Of a DNA stretch of 64,000 nt, positions 18,215-26,493 are shown piece after piece. Under the pieces are notes generated by a model. It searched no databases and had not been told where the DNA came from. It worked only from the letters and a program-made list of their open reading frames with translations. Each line of letters starts with the position of its first letter. The stretch's first letter is position 1. The translations under genes were made by a program, and so were the position numbers. This DNA is from Alistipes senegalensis (GTDB lineage Bacteria; Bacteroidota; Bacteroidia; Bacteroidales; Rikenellaceae): positions 1,457,661 to 1,521,660 of the forward strand of contig JAMPGH010000001.1 of the NCBI GenBank assembly GCA_023664045.1, written 5' to 3'.

Positions 18215-19855
18215 ATGAAAAAACTGCTTTTGTTTTTCGGCCTCATAACGGCCGCCCCGCTTTCGGCACAGACGGTCTGGACGCCCGATCTGGGTAACGG
18301 GAAGTACAAGAATCCCGTGCTCTACGCCGATTATTCCGACCCCGACGTTACGCGTGTGGGCGACGACTATTGGATGACCGCTTCGTCGTTCAACTGCGTG
18401 CCGGGGCTTCAGATCCTCCATTCGACCGATCTGGTGAACTGGGAGATCGTCAACGCCGTCTTCACGGCACAGCCTCCTTACGACCACTTCGACCGGCCGC
18501 AGCACGGCGAGGGCGTCTGGGCTCCGGCCATCCGCTACCACGACGGGTGGTACTACATCTATTGGGGCAATCCCTACAAAGGCGTCTACATGACCAAAAC
18601 GCAGGATCCGCGCGGCGAGTGGTCGGAGCCCCTGTTGGTCAAGGAGGTCGAGGGCGTCATCGACACCTGCCCCTTGTGGGACGACGACGGCCGGGCCTAC
18701 CTCGTCCACGGGTGGGCCGGTTCGTGCGCCGGTCTGAAGAGCGTCTTGAGCGTCTCGGAGATGACGCCCGACGGCGAGCGCCTCATCGGCGAGGACGTCA
18801 TGATCTTCGACGGCCACGGCGACCATCCTACGGTCGAGGGCCCCAAGTTCTACAAGCGCAACGGGTGGTACTACGTCTTCGCCCCGGCCGGCGGCGTCAA
18901 GCCCGGGTGGCAGATCGTCCTGCGTTCCAAGTCGCCGTGGGGTCCCTACGAGTGCCGCACCGTCTTGCATCAGGGCAACACCAAGACGCCCGGCCCGCAT
19001 CAGGGCGGTCTGGTCGACGATGTCGAGGGTAATTCTTGGTTCCTCCACTTCGTCGACATGTACGCCTACGGCCGCGTCGCGCACCTCCAGCCCGTTACGT
19101 GGTCCGACGACGACTGGTGCATCATCGGCTTCGACCGCAACGGCGACGGCATCGGCGAGCCCGTCGACATCTGGCGCAAGCCCGCTTCCCATGTGAAAAG
19201 CGAGGTCAGAACTCCGGCCGACAGCGACGAGTTCGACAGCCGCAAGTTGGGCCTGCAGTGGCAGTGGCACGCCAACCCCCAAATGGGGTGGTACTTCCCC
19301 AATCCGTCGGACGGCGAATTGAGGCTCTACTGCCACCGGCGGCCCGAGGGGTGGCGCAACCTCTCCGACAACGGCAACCTCCTGCTGCAGAAGATCAACG
19401 CCCCGGCCTATACCGCCACCGCCAAGCTCCGCTTCCACCCCTCCTACGAGGGCGACCGCGCCGGCTTGATCGTCATGGGCCACGACTACGCCACCATCGG
19501 ATTGCGTTTCGTCGACGGCAAGCTCCTCGTCGAGCGCACCACTTGCAAGCGCGCCATGAAGAAGGGTTCGCCCGAGAGCGCCGATGCCTCTCTGGAGTTC
19601 GCCGCTTCGGGCGATCCCGTCGACGTGTGGCTGCGCTGCCGCTTCGAGCAGAAGTGGAACGACGACGGTTCGCCGCGTCTGGTTTGCCGCTTCTCGTTCA
19701 GTTCCGACGGCAAGCGCTTCCGCGAGCTGGGCGATTCTTTCACCGCCGAGGCCGGACATTGGATCGGCGCCAAGATCGGTTTCTTCGCCGACGCCGAGGT
19801 GCGGAAGAACGACGCCGGTTGGATCGACATCGACTGGTTCCGTACCTCCAAATAG
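18215..19855 (+). CDS. Glycoside hydrolase family 43 protein with C-terminal beta-sandwich domain
   Basis: Exported protein of 546 residues; signal MKKLLLFFGLITAAPLSAQ. The five-bladed GH43 propeller shows the three acidic sites: base in YADYSDPDV (Asp42), pKa modulator in GVIDTCPLWDDDG (Asp150) and acid in VEGPKFYKRN (Glu208). The C-terminal part from about residue 330 resembles the concanavalin-like domain found after GH43 beta-xylosidases and arabinofuranosidases. The likely activity is on xylose- or arabinose-containing side chains of pectin; the exact substrate is open. The ATG at 18215 starts the signal peptide, 10 bases after the pectinesterase. A strong terminator follows. Confidence 0.9.
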   Translation: MKKLLLFFGLITAAPLSAQTVWTPDLGNGKYKNPVLYADYSDPDVTRVGDDYWMTASSFNCVPGLQILHSTDLVNWEIVNAVFTAQPPYDHFDRPQHGEGVWAPAIRYHDGWYYIYWGNPYKGVYMTKTQDPRGEWSEPLLVKEVEGVIDTCPLWDDDGRAYLVHGWAGSCAGLKSVLSVSEMTPDGERLIGEDVMIFDGHGDHPTVEGPKFYKRNGWYYVFAPAGGVKPGWQIVLRSKSPWGPYECRTVLHQGNTKTPGPHQGGLVDDVEGNSWFLHFVDMYAYGRVAHLQPVTWSDDDWCIIGFDRNGDGIGEPVDIWRKPASHVKSEVRTPADSDEFDSRKLGLQWQWHANPQMGWYFPNPSDGELRLYCHRRPEGWRNLSDNGNLLLQKINAPAYTATAKLRFHPSYEGDRAGLIVMGHDYATIGLRFVDGKLLVERTTCKRAMKKGSPESADASLEFAASGDPVDVWLRCRFEQKWNDDGSPRLVCRFSFSSDGKRFRELGDSFTAEAGHWIGAKIGFFADAEVRKNDAGWIDIDWFRTSK

Positions 19856-19870
19856 ATCCTCTCTTCCATA

Positions 19871-19910
19871 GCGAACCCCGCTTCCGATCAGGAGGCGGGG
19901 TTCGCTTTTT
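19871..19910 (+). terminator. Terminator of the pectin/galacturonate cluster
   Basis: An 11-bp perfect stem, GCGAACCCCGC (19871-19881) with GCGGGGTTCGC (19895-19905), followed by TTTTT. It is 15 bases past the GH43 stop and separates it from the convergent MATE gene. Confidence 0.85.
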
Positions 19911-19925
19911 GCCCAAAAGCGTCGA

Positions 19926-21251
19926 TTATGAATTGCCTTTCGCTTTCTCTTCGATTTTCCGCAGACGCCCGGTCATCAGGTATTGCAGCACGCCGCGCAG
20001 GAACATGTAGAGCATGAATGCCAGCCACAGAGCGTCGTTTCCGATCAGCGGGTGGCCCGCATAGTAGATCGCAAAGTAGGCCGCCGTCGAGAGGAACATC
20101 GAGTCGCGCATCACGCGCGTCTCGGTCGCTCCCACCATGATGCCGTCCATGATGAAGGGCATCGCGCTGGCAATGGGAATCACGATGATCCATCCGATGT
20201 AGCGGCCCGCCAGCTCCACGATGCGCGGGGTTTCGGGCGACGTGCGGTCTACGAAGAGCATCACCAGCTCGCGCCAGCCCGCCAGATAAATCCCCACGAA
20301 CGCCACCGAGACCGCCGTGCCCCAGAATATGCAGCGGCGCAGACACGCCTTGAGCGATCGCACGTCGCGGGCTCCCACGAAACGGCCCGTGAGGGCTTCG
20401 GCCGCGTATGCGAATCCGTCGTTCATGTAGGAGAAGAGCGTGAAGAGTTGCAGCAGCAGGGTGTTCACCGCCAGCAGCGTCGGGTCCTCCATGCGGGCCG
20501 ACACCCCCGTAAAGAACGTGTAGACCGCTACGATGCAGAGCGTGCGGAGGATGATATCGCGGTTTATCAGGAAGAATTTCTTCAGGGGCCTCAGATCCAG
20601 CACCTGCGTCGGGTCGATCTTCGTCAGCTCCCGGCCGTAGCGTATCGCCAGAAGCAGCGCCGAGAGCCCCACGCCGCTCCATTGGGCCAGTACCGAGGCG
20701 TAGGCGATTCCCACGATGCCCATGTCCAGCCCGAATGCGAACCACAGGCTGCACAGGATGTGTATCGCGTTCACCGCAATGGCCGTGCACATCGGGATCA
20801 CGGCGTTCTGCATGCCCGTGAACCAGCCGTTGAATCCGAAGAGCAGAATGCCCGCCGGCACGGCCCAAATGCGGGCATAGAAGTAGTCGCGGGTCATTTC
20901 GCCGCCGTTCATGGCCCAGAGCGCCAGTTCGCCCACGGGCCATTGCAGAGCCACCATCACGACGCCCATCAGCGCCGCCACGGCAAGGGCCCGCACCAGC
21001 ATGTTCGTGCATTCGCGCCGGTCGCCCGCACCGTAGGCTTGGGCCGTCAGGCCGCTCGTTCCCATGCGTACGAACGAGCAGTTCCAGTAGATGAAGTTGA
21101 AGATCGACACGCCGATGGCCAGCGCCCCGATCGTCGCTGCCGAGTCTGCGCCCCAATGGCCCGCTATGGCCGTCGAGACCATGCCCATCAGGGGCACCGT
21201 GATGTTCGACACGATGTTCGGCAGCGCGATGCGCATGATCTCTCGGTTCAT
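19926..21251 (-). CDS. MATE-family efflux protein (DinF-like)
   Basis: Twelve-helix multidrug and toxin extrusion transporter, about 441 residues, driven by Na+ or H+. The N terminus MNREIMRIALPNIVSNITVP and the repeated GxxxxGxxxxxA patterns (WFTGMQNAVIPMCTAIAVNA, PFIMDGIMVGATETRVM) are typical of the DinF branch. An upstream in-frame ATG at 21272 was not used, because the extra residues fall inside a direct-repeat element (21261-21286) unrelated to the family. The substrate is unknown. It is convergent with the pectin cluster and separate from it. Confidence 0.88.
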   Translation of the reverse strand: MNREIMRIALPNIVSNITVPLMGMVSTAIAGHWGADSAATIGALAIGVSIFNFIYWNCSFVRMGTSGLTAQAYGAGDRRECTNMLVRALAVAALMGVVMVALQWPVGELALWAMNGGEMTRDYFYARIWAVPAGILLFGFNGWFTGMQNAVIPMCTAIAVNAIHILCSLWFAFGLDMGIVGIAYASVLAQWSGVGLSALLLAIRYGRELTKIDPTQVLDLRPLKKFFLINRDIILRTLCIVAVYTFFTGVSARMEDPTLLAVNTLLLQLFTLFSYMNDGFAYAAEALTGRFVGARDVRSLKACLRRCIFWGTAVSVAFVGIYLAGWRELVMLFVDRTSPETPRIVELAGRYIGWIIVIPIASAMPFIMDGIMVGATETRVMRDSMFLSTAAYFAIYYAGHPLIGNDALWLAFMLYMFLRGVLQYLMTGRLRKIEEKAKGNS

Positions 21252-21260
21252 CTTCATATT

Positions 21261-21441
21261 CATTTCATGCACCTTTTCTCGCCTCGCCCCGCTAAGAGCG
21301 GGGTTTTGAAAAGCCGTTGCTGCAAAAAACAGTTTCAGCCTCTGCCCTCGGCTTATCGAAAACGTTCATTTCATGCACCTTTTCTCGCCTCGGCATAGCT
21401 CGAGCAAGCTCGGCTCTGCCCTCGGCTTATCGAAAACGTTC
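21261..21441. repeat. Interlocked direct repeats with TAAGA-loop hairpin (intergenic)
   Basis: Between the MATE start and 21730 (about 480 bases) no gene is supported. Two direct repeats interlock: a 26-bp one beginning CATTTCATGCACCTTTTCTC at 21261-21286 and 21367-21392, and a 28-bp one beginning CTCTGCCCTCGGCTTATCGA at 21340-21367 and 21414-21441. A hairpin CCCCGC-TAAGA-GCGGGG followed by TTTT lies at 21287-21307. Related motifs recur at 29187-29208 and 29871-29891. The rest (21442-21730) shows nothing recognisable. Confidence 0.75.
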
Positions 21442-21730
21442 GTCTTCTCTTGCATGGCGCCGCGAAGTTAGAATTAAAATCGCGAAATCGAAAATGAAAA
21501 GTTCTCTTTTCGGATCTTTCCTTTTCGACCGGAACATGCTACTTCCCGGCTTTTCGGAAGAATTGGCAGGGTCCGTGCGCCGGATTCCCGAAAAAAGGAT
21601 TACCTTTACCGGCGGTAAGCTCCCGGTTCGGACGGCGGCGGCTTCGGCTTCGTCGGCATACGCCCGACACCGCTTTCGCGTCGTGCCGTCAGGCCGGCAG
21701 GGTTTATCGAGTACAGACAATAAATCAAGT

Positions 21731-23077
21731 ATGAAAGATCAGAAAAACGACTCGGCAGCGGTTCTCGAGCGTTTCGGTCGCGACCGTCGGCCGCGCACCG
21801 CAACCGCTTCGATCCAGCGTGTCGAGCGTCGTCCGCATTCGCAGCGCGATGCTGCCGATTCGGAGTCTCGGCCGGCTTCCGGCCCCAAACGGGCGTCCTA
21901 CAACCCCAATTTCACGCAGGACAACCGTCCCAAGTTCGACGAGAAACCCCGCCGTTCGTTCGGCGACAAGCCTTTCCGCGGCGATAAATCCCATTCCGGC
22001 AGCAAGTTCCGGTCGGGTTCCGATTCGCGCTTCGGCGCTGAAAACCGATTCGACGAAACATCCGGCAACGAATTCCGGGGCCGCGAATCCCGTCCTTCGT
22101 TCGGCGACCGGCGTTCCGCTTTCGGCGAGGGGCGTCCTTCGTTCGGCGGGCCGCGCGGTCCGAAGAAATTCGGGCCGAAAGCCGGGCCCAAAGGTCCCGG
22201 AAAATTCGCTTCCAAAGGTCCCGATGGTCCCAAGAAGTTCGGCCCCAAGAAGGACCGGGACTTCGCCGGCCGGGGCGATCGACAGCCGGGCGACAAACCC
22301 GCTTTCCGCAAGCGCGACGACAAGCCTCGTTCCTATCCCAAATACGATCCCGCCCGCCAGACGGGCGAAATGCGGCTCAACCGCTTTCTCGCGCAGTCGG
22401 GCATCTGTTCGCGGCGCGAGGCCGACGACTTCATCACGGCGGGTCTCGTCTCGGTCAACGGAAAGATCGTTACCGAGCTGGGTACCAAAGTCTTGCCATC
22501 GGACGAGGTGAAGTTCAACGACAGCCGCGTCGAGGGCGAGAAGAAGGTCTATCTGGTTCTGAACAAGCCTAAGGGCTACGTTACCTCGCTCGAAGATCCC
22601 CATGCCGGCAAGCTCGTCGCGGATCTCGTGGCCGGAGCTTGCGAGGAGCGCATCTACCCCGTGGGCCGCCTCGACAAGAACAGTCTCGGGTTGTTGCTCT
22701 TCACCAACGACGGCGACCTCACGCGCCAGCTCACGCACCCTTCCTACCTCAAGAAGAAGGTCTATCAGGTCTCGCTCGACAAGCCGCTCACGCGCGCCGA
22801 CATGGACCGCATCGCCGGGGGCATCACGTTGGAGGACGGCGAGATCTTCGCCGACGAGATCTCCTACGTCAAGGAGAACAAGCAGGAGATCGGCATCGAG
22901 ATTCACTCGGGCCGCAACCGCATCGTGCGGCGCATCTTCGAGTTTTTGGGATATACCGTTACCAAGCTCGATCGCGTCTACTACGCCGGTCTCACCAAGA
23001 AGAACCTCAAGCGCGGAGCATGGCGTTTCCTCACCCGCGAGGAGGTCGAGCGCCTCAAGTCCGGCCGCTACGAGTAA
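21731..23077 (+). CDS. rRNA pseudouridine synthase (RsuA/RluB family) with long basic N-terminal extension
   Basis: Converts a specific rRNA uridine to pseudouridine. The 448-residue protein has an N-terminal region of about 210 residues rich in Arg, Lys, Gly, Phe, Ser and Pro with repeating fragments such as RPSFGE and KKFGPK, probably disordered and RNA-binding. An S4 domain follows (MRLNRFLAQSGICSRREADD, from about residue 214). The catalytic domain then has Asp315 in VGRLDKNSLGLLLFTNDG and the C-terminal GRNRIVRRIFEFLGY. This matches RluB (23S) better than RsuA, but the target base cannot be fixed from sequence. The ATG at 21731 is the first consistent with the family; the frame stays open upstream through repeats. 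Confidence 0.9.
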   Translation: MKDQKNDSAAVLERFGRDRRPRTATASIQRVERRPHSQRDAADSESRPASGPKRASYNPNFTQDNRPKFDEKPRRSFGDKPFRGDKSHSGSKFRSGSDSRFGAENRFDETSGNEFRGRESRPSFGDRRSAFGEGRPSFGGPRGPKKFGPKAGPKGPGKFASKGPDGPKKFGPKKDRDFAGRGDRQPGDKPAFRKRDDKPRSYPKYDPARQTGEMRLNRFLAQSGICSRREADDFITAGLVSVNGKIVTELGTKVLPSDEVKFNDSRVEGEKKVYLVLNKPKGYVTSLEDPHAGKLVADLVAGACEERIYPVGRLDKNSLGLLLFTNDGDLTRQLTHPSYLKKKVYQVSLDKPLTRADMDRIAGGITLEDGEIFADEISYVKENKQEIGIEIHSGRNRIVRRIFEFLGYTVTKLDRVYYAGLTKKNLKRGAWRFLTREEVERLKSGRYE

Positions 23078-23141
23078 AATAGAACCCGATTATATACTTC
23101 CAGATCCCCGTGTTTCTCGATCCGGATTTTATATAATCATT

Positions 23142-23180
23142 AAAAAGAAAAGTCCGTGAGAAACGGACTTTTCTTTTTTT
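23142..23180. terminator. Bidirectional intrinsic terminator
   Basis: A 16-bp stem, AAAAAGAAAAGTCCGT (23142-23157) with ACGGACTTTTCTTTTT (23163-23178), loop GAGAA. It has a T run on the plus strand and an A run before the stem, so it can end both the pseudouridine synthase and the convergent protease gene. Confidence 0.9.
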
Positions 23181-24669
23181 AGGGATGCGTCGCCCGCCAC
23201 CACTCGGTCTGCCGGTTCGCCGTCGCATAGCGTCGGGCCGGGGCGCTGCACGTTACTCCGGAGTAGTATTCGATCGGTATCAGATTCCGGGGCGAGTAGA
23301 CCGAGTAGAACGACGGCGTGTGCAGACGGCAGGCCGGCGGAAACGTCCGGTCGAATTGTTCTTGAAACTCCTCCAGCGCCCGCTCGTCGGTCGCTACCTG
23401 CTCCATGTATTGCCGGAAGTCGTAGAACAGGTGGCTGCTCAGCCCTTCGTAGTGTTGCAGCCGGGTCGGGTCGCACGTCTCCGAGGCCGTGGCGAAAAGT
23501 TGCCGCGACGCGTCGGCCAGCGCCTCCAGTTGCTCGCACTGCGTCAGCGCGATGCAGCCCGAGCGGTAGTACGTGTCGTATTCGTTCAGATAGTAGCGAT
23601 AATATCCCTCGCATATCGCCTGCAGCCGGTCGGGCAGGGGGGCCGTCGCATGGAAAACCGCCGGAATCACATATTGGTAGGGAAATCCTTCGCCCATCAC
23701 TTCGCAGGGCGAGGCGATGATGTAGAGGGCGTTTTCCCGCAGTGCATAGAGCGTTTCGATGTTCGACATGAAGCAGTCGTCGAAGCAGAGACAGTCGAAG
23801 CGGATGCCCGTCGCCGCCAGACTGCGGGCGATCTCTTCCACTTCGAATTGCGAGCCCGGTTCTCCATAGTAGCGGGTGATGGGGTAGCCTTCGGCCGCTG
23901 CTTCGGCTCGGAGCCGGGACAGATTGGCCAGTATGCTTCCCGTGGGTATCCAGCCCGAGCCGTGGCCGCCGAACGCCAGCGCGTATTCTTCCGCCGGGAA
24001 GTACGATTCCATCTTTCCGATCACTTCGGTTATGAATGCCGGATCGCTTCGGTCTATCTCTTCGAGCCGTTCCACGGTCGTTATCGTACCCGCCTCCAGT
24101 GCCGGATCGTAGTGCAGTTCGACGATCTCCCAAACTTGATCTGTGCCGTTGTAGCGGAATGCGGCCATGCGGCCGTCTCCGGGCATCGTCTCGTCCACGG
24201 CACTCAGCGCCGCTCGCAGATTCTTGTCGAAGAATCGTTGGAGACTCGTGCCTATGAAGAAGAAAAAGAAGCTCCGCGGCGCGATCGAGGGGCGTTGCCG
24301 CACTTCGATGCGGCGGCTTTCGCCCGTCGCATCCGGACGCAGTTCGATCGTGCCGAGCGTGCGGCGTTGCCGCTGCGTGTTCGCGCTCGTGCTCGTGATC
24401 GTCAGCTCCGTCTCTCCGGCACCTCCGCGTTGGGGCGTCGCTTCGAAATCTCCTCCCGCGATCGTCAGCGTCCACGACCCCGACGCCGCGATGCGGCAGG
24501 TCGTCTGCGCTCCTTCCGCGCTTTCCAGCAGCACTTCGGTCTGCCGGAGTTCGATGCGGGTCGGCGTCTCTTTTTCGCAGCTCGCCGCCAGCAGCGCCGG
24601 CAGCAGTGCCAGCAGCGCCGGCAGCAGCGTAAGCAGCCTTGCTAGCCGCGGAACGAGGCGCCGGATCAT
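23179..24669 (-). CDS. Clostripain-like (C11 family) cysteine peptidase lipoprotein
   Basis: Predicted lipoprotein of 496 residues: the signal MIRRLVPRLARLLTLLPALL ends in the lipobox LAASC (Cys31). A BACON-like beta domain covers about residues 35-127, then the C11 peptidase domain. The catalytic His is His236 in FGGHGSGW and the nucleophile Cys299 in CFDDCFMSNIE, the spacing expected for clostripain-type enzymes that cut after basic residues. A run of five Phe at about residues 134-138 begins the domain. The start at 24669 overlaps the upstream stop as ATGA, so it is translationally coupled to the DUF4919 gene. The target protein is unknown. Confidence 0.82.
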   Translation of the reverse strand: MIRRLVPRLARLLTLLPALLALLPALLAASCEKETPTRIELRQTEVLLESAEGAQTTCRIAASGSWTLTIAGGDFEATPQRGGAGETELTITSTSANTQRQRRTLGTIELRPDATGESRRIEVRQRPSIAPRSFFFFFIGTSLQRFFDKNLRAALSAVDETMPGDGRMAAFRYNGTDQVWEIVELHYDPALEAGTITTVERLEEIDRSDPAFITEVIGKMESYFPAEEYALAFGGHGSGWIPTGSILANLSRLRAEAAAEGYPITRYYGEPGSQFEVEEIARSLAATGIRFDCLCFDDCFMSNIETLYALRENALYIIASPCEVMGEGFPYQYVIPAVFHATAPLPDRLQAICEGYYRYYLNEYDTYYRSGCIALTQCEQLEALADASRQLFATASETCDPTRLQHYEGLSSHLFYDFRQYMEQVATDERALEEFQEQFDRTFPPACRLHTPSFYSVYSPRNLIPIEYYSGVTCSAPARRYATANRQTEWWRATHP

Positions 24670-25409
24670 TTGTATTCGCGGGGTTTGAGGTTGTTGAATT
24701 GCCATGTGCGGTCTCGTTTGTAGGTGTAGCCTTCGGGTTTGTTCCAGTATACGCGGCCGAAATCATAGTAGAAGCCCCGGCGTTTCTTGCCTTCCACGGT
24801 GTAGGGGGCCAGCAGCGGAATGTACTCCACCGTGCGGCTGATCACACGGGCTTTGCCGTAGGAGAATCCTTCCGCATCCATCGCGTCGAGCGCATGGTCG
24901 AACATCAGAACATGGCGCGGCGTCTTCTGCGTCAGGGCGTCGCCCGACGCCACTATCGTGCGCAGCACGCCGTTCATGCGGGCCGCGTAGGCCGCCGCCT
25001 GTTCCTTGTCGCCCAGCATGTCGTAGGCGTAGGCCATCAGGTTCAGTACTTTGGGGCTGAACGGATCGCGCTGCAGCGCCTTCGTACCCGTCGAGATCAC
25101 CGCTTCCAGCGTCTCGCGTTGCGGATCGTCCGGGTCGATGGACGAGGCGAGCAGCAGGAGCTTGTCCAGATCGGGATTCGGGGCCAGAGGTTTGTACTCC
25201 TCCTGATAGGCATAGCCATAGTACAGATAATGGTAGTCTGCGTCCGTCAGCGTCGGATCGCCCGCTTTGTAGCGCATCATCAGCCCCGTGTAGTAGTAGG
25301 GCGACGTCGTATCCGTCGTTTTGGCCAGGATGTCTTCTTCCACCGGAGCCTGTGCCCGTGCCGCGGCCAGCGCCGGCAGCAGAGTGAGGAGGAGCAGGAT
25401 TCGTTTCAT
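24666..25409 (-). CDS. DUF4919 family exported protein
   Basis: A 247-residue protein with a signal peptide (MKRILLLLTLLPALAAARAQ). The mature part resembles DUF4919: YYYTGLMMRYKAGDPTLTDA, YHYLYYGYAYQEEYKPL, then helical repeats with a TPR-like look (PFSPKVLNLMAYAYDMLGDK) and a C-terminal segment ending YWNKPEGYTYKR. The function of this family is unknown. Its stop overlaps the ATG of the C11 peptidase by four bases, so the two are made together. A periplasmic partner or helper of the peptidase is a possible but unproven role. Confidence 0.75.
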   Translation of the reverse strand: MKRILLLLTLLPALAAARAQAPVEEDILAKTTDTTSPYYYTGLMMRYKAGDPTLTDADYHYLYYGYAYQEEYKPLAPNPDLDKLLLLASSIDPDDPQRETLEAVISTGTKALQRDPFSPKVLNLMAYAYDMLGDKEQAAAYAARMNGVLRTIVASGDALTQKTPRHVLMFDHALDAMDAEGFSYGKARVISRTVEYIPLLAPYTVEGKKRRGFYYDFGRVYWNKPEGYTYKRDRTWQFNNLKPREYK

Positions 25410-25440
25410 CGCAGTGCGTTTTTTCGGACTAACGGCTTTT

Positions 25441-26331
25441 CTACCGCAAATCGTATTCCGCGATCAGTTTGCGGAAGCGTTCGCGCAGACTTTCACTCCC
25501 TTCCACCAGCGGCAGACGCATCGTCGGACCGATTTTGCCCATCACCGAGAGCGCGCACTTCACGCCCGTAGGGTTTCCTTCCGCGAAGAGGGCTTTCACC
25601 GCTTCGTCGAGCGCCGCATATTCCGCTTCGGCTTGCGCGTAGTCGCCTGCTTTGGCATGGTTCACACAGTGCATGAAGCGCTCGGGAAAGGCATTCGCCG
25701 CCACCGAGATCACGCCGTCGCCGCCGCGGCGCATCACTTCCAGCACCATGCCGTCGTCGCCCGAGAGCACCAGAAAACCTGCCGGGCGGTTGTCGATGAT
25801 CTTCTGTATCTGGTCGATGTCGCCCGACGCTTCCTTGATGCCGATCACGTTTTTCAGGTCGCGGGCGCAGCGGAGCGTCGTCTCGGCGGTCATGTTCACG
25901 CCCGCACGGCCCGGAATGTTGTAGAGGATCACCGGCAGGGGCGAGTGTTCGGCCACCGTCCGGAAATGGCGGTAGAGCCCTTCCTGCGTCGGTTTGTTGT
26001 AGTAGGGCGTTACGCTCAGTATCGCATCCGCGCCGCGCAGGTCGAATTCGCGCAGCTGGTCCAGCACCTCGGAGGTCGAGTTGCCGCCGCAGCCGATCAC
26101 CAGCGGCACGCGGCCGGCGATGTGGTTGGCGATGTACATCGTGATTACGGCCCGTTCGGGCATGTAGAGCGTCGGGGTCTCGGCCGTCGTGCCGAGGGCT
26201 ACGATGTAGTCCGCACCTCCGTCGATCACATGATCCACCATGCGGCCCAGCGCATCGTAGTCTACCCGGCCGTCGGCCGTGAACGGGGTTATCATCGCAA
26301 CTCCCACTCCTGCAAGTTTGTGTCGTAGCAT
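25441..26331 (-). CDS. dapA: 4-hydroxy-tetrahydrodipicolinate synthase
   Basis: Condenses pyruvate with aspartate semialdehyde in the lysine and meso-diaminopimelate pathway. The TIM-barrel protein has 296 residues, the normal size. Schiff-base Lys166 lies in IGIKEASGD, and the proton-relay residues are Thr48/Thr49 (ALGTTAETPTL), Tyr111 (TPYYNKP) and Tyr137 (LYNIPGR). Arg142 after the NIPGR segment binds the second substrate. It lies downstream of ligA on the same strand, with a 162-base AT-rich gap between them, so cotranscription is uncertain. Confidence 0.96.
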   Translation of the reverse strand: MLRHKLAGVGVAMITPFTADGRVDYDALGRMVDHVIDGGADYIVALGTTAETPTLYMPERAVITMYIANHIAGRVPLVIGCGGNSTSEVLDQLREFDLRGADAILSVTPYYNKPTQEGLYRHFRTVAEHSPLPVILYNIPGRAGVNMTAETTLRCARDLKNVIGIKEASGDIDQIQKIIDNRPAGFLVLSGDDGMVLEVMRRGGDGVISVAANAFPERFMHCVNHAKAGDYAQAEAEYAALDEAVKALFAEGNPTGVKCALSVMGKIGPTMRLPLVEGSESLRERFRKLIAEYDLR

Positions 26332-26340
26332 ACTCTTCGT

Positions 26341-26490
26341 AATTAAAAATGAAGAATGAAAAATGAAAAATTTTCCTTTCCGGCTTTCGCCTTAAATTTC
26401 GTCATCCGCGATCTTCGTCCGCAGGTCCCGCCCGCAAATCTCTTCGTCCGCCCGATTAATTCTTAATTTTTAATCTTTAATTTTTCATTC
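26341..26490. repeat. AT-rich inverted repeat between dapA and ligA
   Basis: The exact arm GAATGAAAAAT at 26354-26364 is matched by ATTTTTCATTC at 26480-26490. Both sit in longer stretches built from AATTAAAAAT-like words, with a GC-rich core of about 80 bases between. It looks like the AT-rich intergenic repeats common in Bacteroidetes. Confidence 0.55.
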
Positions 26491-26493
26491 CGA

